A stretch of 64,000 nt of DNA, from assembly GCA_942493275.1 (NCBI GenBank), contig OW818687.1:620001-684000 (forward strand). The letters run 5' to 3'. Under the pieces are notes generated by a model. It ran no database searches. It was not told the origin of the DNA and saw only the letters and a list, made by a program, of their open reading frames with translations. Position numbers and translations under genes: made by a program. This stretch comes from G942493275 sp942493275. Lineage in GTDB: Bacteria > Actinomycetota > Coriobacteriia > Anaerosomatales > PHET01. This document shows positions 17,396 through 24,883 of the stretch, in pieces; position 1 is the stretch's first letter, and every line of letters begins with the position of its first letter.

Positions 17396-20300
17396 TTAGT
17401 TGGTCGGGATCCGGCCCCAGGTGCGGAGCAGGACACCGGCCGCGATGGCGATGGCCATCAGCAGCGCGAACAGCGAGAGCTCGATGCCGGTGAACGGCAG
17501 GAACGGCTCGCCGACGACAACCTTGACGGACCAGCTGTCCTCGATCGGAGGGCTGACCTTGAGCACTGCCACGTTGTCGACCATCGTCGTGCCGACCGGA
17601 AGGTCGGACTTGATCCGGACCGTGTACGTGTAGGTGCGGACGTCGCCGTCTTTCATGCCGCCCTCGTTCGGGTCGGTATAGAAGATCTTGCCGTCAACAA
17701 CCTCTCCGTCGCCCACGTCGACCGGGGTGACGTAGCGCTCGTCGAAGTCGTCTTCCATCGGAATCGGATCCGTGAAGGGCGCGTTGCCGCCGATGACGCG
17801 GTAGGTCAGGGTGTAGGTGACGATGTCGCCTTCCTTGGCCTCGGTCTTATCGGCGGACTTGTCGAACGCCCAATCCTGGAACGGAGCGTTCACCGCGACG
17901 AACTCGGTCGCCTCGTCGGTGACCTCGTGCTCCAGACGGTCGTAGCCGACCGCAACCACGGTGTTGGTCGTATCCGTGGACAGCGTGGTGGTGGAGGTGA
18001 ACGTCTGCTCCTCGCCCATCACGAGCGATTCGAGCGTTCCGACCACACCGAGCTTGTCATCGGTCAGCGTCACGTTGAACAGATCAACGTCGCCAATATT
18101 GGTGACCACGTACGTGTAGGTCACCGACCCGCCCGGGTCGACTATCTCCTGGTCAGCCACCTTCGTGACGTCGATCAAGGGAGCGATCACGTCGACGGCA
18201 GCATCGTCGTCGTCGGTGACCGAACCGTAGAAGTCGCTCTCGATCTCACCGTAGTAGCCCACGGCCGTGCCCACGTTGGTGACGTCAGCAAGAATGATGG
18301 CGTCCTTGGTGAGCGTGGTGGACTGGCCCGGCTCCAGCAGCGGCACGCCGCCGATGAAGCCCAGGATGTCGTCATCGACCGAGACGCCGCTCAGAGCGAT
18401 GTCGCCGGTGTTGGTGACGAGGTAGGTGTAGGTGACTGTCTCGCCCGACAGGACGGTATCGGCAGACACCGTCTTCACGATGCTGATCGACGGGTTGTAG
18501 ACCGGGACGGTCGCATCGTCGGAATCGGTGACCTCGTGCTCGAGCTCATCGTAGCCGACGACTGTCGCGACGTTTGTGGTCGTCACATCGAGAGTTGTGG
18601 TCGCGGTGAGAGTCACGCTCTCGCCCACGTCCAGCGTCGCGATGGTGTCGATCAGGCCGAGCTTGTCGTCAGTGACCGTCAGGTCGAACAGCGGCACGTC
18701 GCCGGTGTTGGTCACCACGAACGTGTAGGTGACCTCGCCGCCAGCAATAACGGCGCTCGGATCGGCGGTCTTGACGATCTCGACGGCAGGGGCGATGACG
18801 TCGACAGAAGCGTCATCATCGTCGGTAACCGAGCCGAAGAAGTCGCTCTCGACGTTGCCGTAGTAGCCCGTGGCCGTGCCGACGTTATCGGTATCGACGT
18901 CGATGGCGGCATCCATCGTGAGCGTCTGGCTCTCGCCGACCGCCAACGAAGGAATGGTGCCGATGACGCCGAGCATGTCATCCTCGACCTCGACATCGAA
19001 CAGGTCGATGTCGCCGATGTTGGTGACTTCGTAGGTGTAGGTGACCGTCTCGCCCGCGAGGATGATCGTGGGATCAGCGGTCTTCACGATTTCGATGGCC
19101 GGGCTCCAGACCAGAACCTCGGCGTCGTCATCGTCTGTGACCTCGTGATCGTACTCGTCGGTACCGGTTGCGGTAGCGACGTTCACGGTGTCCTCAGTCA
19201 GCGTGGTGGACATCTCCAGCGTCTCTGACGCACCCGGGAGCAGAACGGCGATGACGCCGATCGGACCGAGCTTGTCGTCGACAACAGAGACGTTGTAGAG
19301 AGCCACGTCACCGGTATTGGTCACCTCGAAGTAGTAGGTGACGCTGTCGCCGCTGATGATGTTTGTCGGCGAGGCCGTCTTATCGATCGAGATGCCGGGA
19401 TTGACGATCTCGACGTAGGCCTCGCTCGTGTCGGTGACACTGCCGAAGAACTCAGTCTCCTCTTCGCCGTAGTAGCCGATGACGGAACCGATGTTGGTGG
19501 TGTCAACGTCGACCGGGACGGTGACGGTGAATGTCACCATGGCGTCCGGAGCCAGCGACGCGACGAAACCGATCGGGCCAAGGATGTTGTCCTCGACCGT
19601 CACGTCCGTGAGCGTGATGTCGCCGGTGTTGGTGACCAGATAGGTGTACTCGAACAGGTCACCGGGCAGGCCGACAACCGGATCCGCCGACTTCACGATC
19701 GAGATCGACGGGTTGTAGATGTCGACGTGCGCGGGATCGTCGTCGGTCACCATGAGGCCGAGAGCGTCGTAGCCCACGACGTCGGCCACGTTGGTGGTGC
19801 TGACCGTCAGCTCCGCGTCAACGTCGACCGAAATGGTCTCACCGGGGGCCAGCGTGGTCTTAGGCAGAGGAATGTCGCCGAGGATGTCGTCCGTGAGCAC
19901 GACATCGGTGAGCGTGTCCTCGCCGGAGTTCGTGACCTCATAGGTGTAGGTGACGTTCGCGGGGTTGACCGCCTGGGTCGGCGACGCCGTCTTCACGACG
20001 GTGATCTCCGGCTTCAGGATGTCGACCAGGTGATCGTCGGTGTCACTCACTGTCCCGCCCAAGCCGTCGGTGCCGGTTGCGGTCACCGTGTTGGGGAGCG
20101 GATCAGGATCGTCGGCCATGATCTCGTAGTCGACGAAGAAGGTCTGGGACTCACCGGCGCCCAGCATCGGAATGGTCTCGTCCAGGCCCACGGTCGGGTC
20201 GAAGACGAGCACGTTCGTCAGCGTGTAGTTGCCGGTGTTCGTGACTGTGATCTCGTAGGTGATCACGTCACCCACGTGCGCGAGCGCCGGGCCTGTCTTG

Positions 20301-22084
20301 ACGACTTCGATATCGGAGTCGATGAACAGGTTGCCAAAGTCCAGCCCTGTCACATGAACGTCATTGCCCACGTCGAAGCTGCCCGCAGGCTCAACCATCA
20401 TCAGCCAGCCGGACTGCAGCACTTCGTGGACCACATACGTACCCGGAAGCACGTCTTCGAAGCTGTAGGCACCGCCTGCGCCGGTGAAGGTCGATCCGTA
20501 GAGGACCTCGACGTCATCGACGATGCGGTACAGACCGATCTCCCAACCAGGGAGCCCGTCGTCGCTCGCGTAGTCGTACTTCATGCCTTCGACCGACGAG
20601 TCGTACGTGAACTCGTTCGTCTTGTCGGCCTCGAGCGTCTCATCAGGCGAGGTGCCGAGGAGGATGTCCTCGCCGCCCCACGTCACGTACCACGAGATAT
20701 CGCTGATCGTGGAACCCCACGCAACCTCTGTTGTGGCCGTGTAGGGTCCTGAACCTGTCAGCATCTCGGTCTGAAGATCCCCACCATCGACGCGGAACTC
20801 GACCCACGGCTCAGCGCCAGCGGGCAGTGCGTCGATGCTGAGCGACCACGTCTTGGTGACGTCAGGACGGAAGTTGCCGACGTAGACGACTTCAGAGCCG
20901 CCCGACGTGACGACGACGTCCTCGCTCGTGAAGAGCGAGTCCCAACCGTCCTCCATCTCCTCTGTGACCGTGTATGTGCCGTCCGGCAGCGATTCGAAAA
21001 CTACCTTGCCGTCGGCGTCAGTGACCTTGGGGATGTCGATGCCATACTGCTCGCTGGCCAGGTGGATGGTCCACCCCGAGAGCATCTCGGTCTCACCAGC
21101 GTCCTTCACGCCATTCTGGTTGGTGTCGTTGAACTTGTAGACCGTCACGTCTCCGCCGGGAACCGTCACCGACGGCAGCGGCAGCGTGCGTGCGCCCGCC
21201 GCCATCTCCAGATAGCCATGACCGCTCGACCCGGGGAATCCGCCCGCGCCGTCGGTGCCCGGCTGAATGAGCTGCCAGTAAGCAGTCAGCGCCAAGTGGC
21301 CCTGGAAGTAGACGGTCGCGTACTCACCGGGCGGGATCAGGAACGCACCCGCGCCGATCTTGGTGGCTATCGTCGGCGCACTCCCCCACGAACCATCAGG
21401 CTGATCCTGATAGTCAGGGTTGAGCGCCGTGAACCCGGCCGGCGCCCCGGGACCGTCACCGGTCAGCGGAGCTGATGCCGAGATCGCGTAACCCCACATA
21501 CGGGTCTCATCGAACATGACGGCCGGATTCGGGTTGCCGTCATAGTGGTCGATGCCGACGATGATGTCTGTGACATCCACCGGGGCATCACCCGTGTTAA
21601 CGAGAACGAGCCGGTACGGTACCCAGTCGCCCTCCTGGTAGTCCGATCCAAGGTTGCCGCTCGTCCACTTGGACTGATCGCTGCGGTAGCCGTTGAACTC
21701 GACGATGTTGATATCCGCCGGGTCACCGACCAGAGCCGGCTCAACCACCGCCGGCGCTACCGCTGCCACCTCCGGTGCAGCATCCTTCTTGGAGCTTCCC
21801 CCACTCCCCTCATCCTGCGTTCCGGTAACCAAAGGCTCCGTCGTGGTGGGCTCCGCCTCTACTGAGGGATCGGTGCCCGGGTCCTGTGACGGGGCCTCAG
21901 GTACTGCCGGCGCTTCCGGCTCCGGCTGTGTAACACCCTCGACAACTACCGGCTCATCGGGAACCGGCGCGTCGGGGGTGCTCGCGTAGCCGAAACCAGC
22001 GAGCGACAGGGTGAAGGAAAGGGCGACGACCGCTGATACGACCCTCATGAACGTACTGTTACGTGTGTACAGCGTTCTCGTCAT
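17396..22084 (-). CDS. giant PFLPFTG-anchored repeat surface protein (adhesin-like), 1562 aa
   Basis: Start at 22084 has a perfect AGGAGGTGA ribosome site. Order: signal peptide (residues 1-35), Pro/Glu/Thr-rich stalk (35-110), a beta-rich N-terminal region, two SdrD/Cna-B-like domains (KFNDTNQNGVKDAGE near 320 and a second near 505), eight DUF11-like repeats of about 101 residues (about 590-1398, each with VTYTYxVTNTGD), a ninth divergent repeat, and a C-terminal sorting signal with LPFTG at 1529-1533, a hydrophobic helix and a short basic tail. Only two Pro-Pro bonds exist; one (1512-1513) is 16 residues before LPFTG. The mature protein is very acidic. It probably projects from the wall as an adhesin or S-layer-like fibre. 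A structured leader precedes it. Confidence 0.88.
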   Translation of the reverse strand: MTRTLYTRNSTFMRVVSAVVALSFTLSLAGFGYASTPDAPVPDEPVVVEGVTQPEPEAPAVPEAPSQDPGTDPSVEAEPTTTEPLVTGTQDEGSGGSSKKDAAPEVAAVAPAVVEPALVGDPADINIVEFNGYRSDQSKWTSGNLGSDYQEGDWVPYRLVLVNTGDAPVDVTDIIVGIDHYDGNPNPAVMFDETRMWGYAISASAPLTGDGPGAPAGFTALNPDYQDQPDGSWGSAPTIATKIGAGAFLIPPGEYATVYFQGHLALTAYWQLIQPGTDGAGGFPGSSGHGYLEMAAGARTLPLPSVTVPGGDVTVYKFNDTNQNGVKDAGETEMLSGWTIHLASEQYGIDIPKVTDADGKVVFESLPDGTYTVTEEMEDGWDSLFTSEDVVVTSGGSEVVYVGNFRPDVTKTWSLSIDALPAGAEPWVEFRVDGGDLQTEMLTGSGPYTATTEVAWGSTISDISWYVTWGGEDILLGTSPDETLEADKTNEFTYDSSVEGMKYDYASDDGLPGWEIGLYRIVDDVEVLYGSTFTGAGGAYSFEDVLPGTYVVHEVLQSGWLMMVEPAGSFDVGNDVHVTGLDFGNLFIDSDIEVVKTGPALAHVGDVITYEITVTNTGNYTLTNVLVFDPTVGLDETIPMLGAGESQTFFVDYEIMADDPDPLPNTVTATGTDGLGGTVSDTDDHLVDILKPEITVVKTASPTQAVNPANVTYTYEVTNSGEDTLTDVVLTDDILGDIPLPKTTLAPGETISVDVDAELTVSTTNVADVVGYDALGLMVTDDDPAHVDIYNPSISIVKSADPVVGLPGDLFEYTYLVTNTGDITLTDVTVEDNILGPIGFVASLAPDAMVTFTVTVPVDVDTTNIGSVIGYYGEEETEFFGSVTDTSEAYVEIVNPGISIDKTASPTNIISGDSVTYYFEVTNTGDVALYNVSVVDDKLGPIGVIAVLLPGASETLEMSTTLTEDTVNVATATGTDEYDHEVTDDDDAEVLVWSPAIEIVKTADPTIILAGETVTYTYEVTNIGDIDLFDVEVEDDMLGVIGTIPSLAVGESQTLTMDAAIDVDTDNVGTATGYYGNVESDFFGSVTDDDDASVDVIAPAVEIVKTADPSAVIAGGEVTYTFVVTNTGDVPLFDLTVTDDKLGLIDTIATLDVGESVTLTATTTLDVTTTNVATVVGYDELEHEVTDSDDATVPVYNPSISIVKTVSADTVLSGETVTYTYLVTNTGDIALSGVSVDDDILGFIGGVPLLEPGQSTTLTKDAIILADVTNVGTAVGYYGEIESDFYGSVTDDDDAAVDVIAPLIDVTKVADQEIVDPGGSVTYTYVVTNIGDVDLFNVTLTDDKLGVVGTLESLVMGEEQTFTSTTTLSTDTTNTVVAVGYDRLEHEVTDEATEFVAVNAPFQDWAFDKSADKTEAKEGDIVTYTLTYRVIGGNAPFTDPIPMEDDFDERYVTPVDVGDGEVVDGKIFYTDPNEGGMKDGDVRTYTYTVRIKSDLPVGTTMVDNVAVLKVSPPIEDSWSVKVVVGEPFLPFTGIELSLFALLMAIAIAAGVLLRTWGRIPTN
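17890..20316 (-). repeat. eight tandem DUF11-like coding repeats with a 609-nt dimeric period
   Basis: Single repeats are about 101 aa, but two types alternate. Three carry GYYG...GSVTD (codons for GYYG at about 18251, 18860 and 19469, exactly 609 nt apart); the others carry GYD/GTD...EVTD. The array therefore grew by duplicating a two-domain unit of 203 aa. Confidence 0.85.
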
Positions 22085-22143
22085 CGCCGCTCACCTCCTA
22101 TCGCTTCCGGCTGGAAGACGAGTCCCGCCTGGGCCGAGGTGAG

Positions 22144-22240
22144 GTCGGCAGAAAACAGAAACCGACCCGCAACCTGCACGGGCCGGTCTCACTATTTGCT
22201 CCTCGTCGGCTCCCCGAGTGACCGATCAAACTGCCGACGA
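22144..22240 (-). promoter_or_regulatory. candidate attenuator / structured leader of the adhesin mRNA
   Basis: Read on the minus strand: segment A TCGTCGGCAG (22231-22240), segment B GCCGACGA (22203-22210, 8 bp with A), a 9-bp hairpin ACCGGCCCG/CGGGTCGGT (22161-22187) followed by TTCTGTTTTC, and segment D CTGCCGAC (22144-22151, 8 bp with A). A cannot pair with B and D at once, and D can also pair with the terminator arm. No promoter-like sequence lies between this hairpin and the adhesin start 66 nt away, so termination here would control the adhesin. It could instead be only the lon terminator. Confidence 0.45.
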
Positions 22241-22273
22241 ATCAAAGCTTCCCGATGATGACCTATGACGTGA

Positions 22274-22355
22274 TGTCAACCAGCGCTTGCACAAACCTTC
22301 CGAGGATTAGTTCCCTCTCATTGAGTTCGTTCCCACGCGCTGGCCGAGGATTTAG
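22274..22355 (-). promoter_or_regulatory. lon-adhesin gap: TTGACA box, direct repeats and a 7-bp inverted repeat
   Basis: On the minus strand there is an exact TTGACA at 22274-22279 but only a poor -10 downstream. CTAA(A)TCCTCGG occurs twice (22300-22310 and 22344-22355), and CCAGCGC/GCGCTGG arms enclose the promoter-proximal copy. These could be regulator sites for the adhesin promoter. Confidence 0.3.
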
Positions 22356-22373
22356 CACCCATACGACGATGAA

Positions 22374-24764
22374 TCATCCGTTGGTAGGAGAGGTCTTTCC
22401 TGCACGAGTACGAGTGCGACGCGCCGGAGCGCAGTTATCCACAAGAGCGTATGAAAGAACCTCGTCCATATTCGAGACGGGAATAATCGCCATCTCGTCC
22501 TTCACGTGCGGCGGCAGGAGCTCCAGGTCTCTGACGTTGTCCTTGGGGATGAGCACCGTGGTCAGTCCCGCCCGGTGCGCCGCGAGCAGCTTCTCTTTGA
22601 GCCCGCCGATGGGCAGAACGCGGCCGCGGAGCGTGATCTCACCCGTCATCGCGAGATCGCGCCGCACCGGACAACCGGTCATGACCGACGCGAGCGCCGT
22701 CGCCATGGTGATGCCCGCCGAGGGGCCGTCCTTGGGGATAGCGGCAGCCGGAACGTGGATGTGCAGATCGGTCCTCTCGGAGAAGTCCTCATCGATCTCG
22801 AGCTGCTTCGCACGCGTACGTATATATGTAAGGGCCGCGGTCGCCGACTCGCGCATGACGTCGCCGAGCTGACCGGTGAGGATGACGGCGCCCTTGCCGG
22901 GCATCCTGGTCGCCTCGATGAAGATCACGTCGCCGCCGACCTCTGTCCAGACAAGTCCGGTCGCGACACCGACCTCGTCCTTCTCCTCGGCCAGACCGTA
23001 GGAGAACTTGGGCGGGCCGAGATACTTCTGGAGCGTCCGCAAGCTGACCTTGGTCTTGCCCCTCTTGCCTTCGACGACCGCACGGGCGACCTGGCGGCAG
23101 ATCGCGGCAATGGTGCGCTCAAGGTTGCGCACGCCCGCTTCGCGGGTGTGGCGGCGGATGATCTCGCGTACTGCGTCGTCGGTGAGCTCGAGCTTGCCCG
23201 GCGTCAGACCGTGCTCGCCGAGCTGCTTGGGGATCAGGTACTGGAACGCGATGTGGACCTTCTCGTCTTCGGTGTAGCCCGGGAAGTGGATGACCTCCAT
23301 GCGGTCGCGAAGCGGTGCCGGAATCGGGTCGAGAAGGTTCGCGGTCGTGATGAACATGACGTCCGAGAGGTCGAACGGCACCTCGAGGTAGTGGTCCTGG
23401 AACGCGTAGTTCTGCTCGGGGTCGAGGACCTCGAGCAACGCCGAAGTCGGGTCTCCTCGGAAGTCCATGCCGACCTTGTCGATCTCGTCCATCATGAAGA
23501 CCGGGTTCTTGGTGCCGATGGTGTTGATGGACTGGACGATGCGTCCGGGCATCGCGCCGACGTAGGTGCGACGGTGGCCGCGGATCTCGGCCTCGTCACG
23601 CACGCCGCCGAGCGACATGCGGATGAACTCCCGGTCGAGCGACCGCGCTATGGAGCGACCGATCGAGGTCTTTCCCACGCCGGGGGGTCCCACAAAGCAC
23701 AAGATGGGACCGCGCATGCGGTCGGTGAGCTTGTGCACAGCGAGGTACTCGAGGATGCGCTCCTTCACCTTCTCGAGTCCGTAGTGATCGCGGTCGAGGA
23801 TCTCCTGCGCCGCGACGAGGTCGAGCTTCTCTTCTGACTCGACATCCCACGGCAAACCCACCAGCCAGTCGAGGTACGTGCGGATGACGCCGGTCTCGGC
23901 GCTCTGCGGGGACATCTTCTCGAGCCTGCCGAGCTCCTTGAGCGCCTTCTCCTCCACATCCTCGGGCATGCCCGACTTCCGGATCTTCTCGGAGTACTCG
24001 TCGATCTCGGCCTGCGTCTCGTCGTACGTGCCGAGCTCCTGCTGGATGGCCTTCAGCTGCTCGCGCAGGAAGTACTCGCGCTGCGACTTGGTCATCTGCT
24101 CCTTGACCCGGTCCTGGATCTTGCTGCCGAGCTCGAGGATCTCGAGCTCCTTGCGAAGGAAGCGCGCCGTCTTCTCGAGCCGGCTCTTGGGATCCGCGGC
24201 CTCGAGGATCTCCTGCTTCTCGTCAACCTTCAGGTTCAGGTGGAAGGCTATGAAGTCACTCAGCCGTCCGGGCTCCTCGATCGACGACGCGGCGACCAGC
24301 ACCTCCTGCGGAATCGGCTTACCGAGTTCGGCCGCGCGCTCGAAGTCGCCGATGAGCGCACGCATCAGTGCCTCGATCTCCGGATCGACCTCGGACGTCT
24401 CATCGATGGTCTCGATACGCACGAGGAAGTAGGGATCGGACTGAACGTACTCGATGACTCGGAAGCGCTGGACGCCCTCCACGAGTGCCTTGGCGGTGCC
24501 GTCGGGGAGCTTGAGCTCCTGCATCACGGTCGCCACACAGCCGATGTCGTAGAGGTCTTCGGCCTCCGGATCCTGCGTCTCGGCCCTGCGCTGAGTGACG
24601 AGCGCGACCAGGTGGTCTCCGCGCATCGACTCCTCAAGCGCCTTGATCGAGCGCTCGCGGCCCACGAAGAGCGGCACGACAAGGTTCGGGAACAGGATCA
24701 GATCCCTGAGCGGAATCAGAGGGAGCAGTTGGGAGTTCAAGGGTGCGTCGTCTCGTTGCGACAT
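22374..24764 (-). CDS. lon: ATP-dependent protease Lon
   Basis: 796 aa. N-terminal substrate-binding domain beginning LLPLIPLRDLILFPNLVVPLFVGR, a coiled coil, an AAA+ module (Walker A GPPGVGKTSI, Walker B FMMDEIDK) and the C-terminal serine protease domain with the catalytic Ser in PKDGPSAG and the Lys about 43 residues later. Lon degrades misfolded and regulatory proteins in the cytosol. The start at 24764 gives the canonical N-terminus; a longer frame would overlap the divergent gene. AAAGGA lies 12 nt upstream. No HAIR site is seen, so HspR control is not supported. Confidence 0.95.
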   Translation of the reverse strand: MSQRDDAPLNSQLLPLIPLRDLILFPNLVVPLFVGRERSIKALEESMRGDHLVALVTQRRAETQDPEAEDLYDIGCVATVMQELKLPDGTAKALVEGVQRFRVIEYVQSDPYFLVRIETIDETSEVDPEIEALMRALIGDFERAAELGKPIPQEVLVAASSIEEPGRLSDFIAFHLNLKVDEKQEILEAADPKSRLEKTARFLRKELEILELGSKIQDRVKEQMTKSQREYFLREQLKAIQQELGTYDETQAEIDEYSEKIRKSGMPEDVEEKALKELGRLEKMSPQSAETGVIRTYLDWLVGLPWDVESEEKLDLVAAQEILDRDHYGLEKVKERILEYLAVHKLTDRMRGPILCFVGPPGVGKTSIGRSIARSLDREFIRMSLGGVRDEAEIRGHRRTYVGAMPGRIVQSINTIGTKNPVFMMDEIDKVGMDFRGDPTSALLEVLDPEQNYAFQDHYLEVPFDLSDVMFITTANLLDPIPAPLRDRMEVIHFPGYTEDEKVHIAFQYLIPKQLGEHGLTPGKLELTDDAVREIIRRHTREAGVRNLERTIAAICRQVARAVVEGKRGKTKVSLRTLQKYLGPPKFSYGLAEEKDEVGVATGLVWTEVGGDVIFIEATRMPGKGAVILTGQLGDVMRESATAALTYIRTRAKQLEIDEDFSERTDLHIHVPAAAIPKDGPSAGITMATALASVMTGCPVRRDLAMTGEITLRGRVLPIGGLKEKLLAAHRAGLTTVLIPKDNVRDLELLPPHVKDEMAIIPVSNMDEVLSYALVDNCAPARRTRTRAGKTSPTNG

Positions 24765-24883
24765 CGAGCTGCCACATCCTTTCGGGGAGGGTCGTGCGAT
24801 AATCGTAAGATGCCCGTCGAAACCACATGGTACACGCACCCCCTGCACCCGAGCGCACCTCGCTCGACCGAGGGGAACCGCCG

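Noticed and set aside
17045..19228. 727-codon open frame on the + strand opposite the adhesin repeats
   Set aside because: It is antisense to the DUF11-like repeat array, has a His/Asp/Val-rich composition that mirrors the repeat codons, and lacks a ribosome site and any recognisable domain.
17890..20316. Regularly spaced repeats that could suggest a CRISPR array
   Set aside because: The period is about 304/609 nt, lies in frame inside a protein gene and encodes domain repeats.
24765..24883. Possible HAIR site for lon
   Set aside because: No CTTGA...TCAAG inverted repeat is present between lon and the divergent gene.
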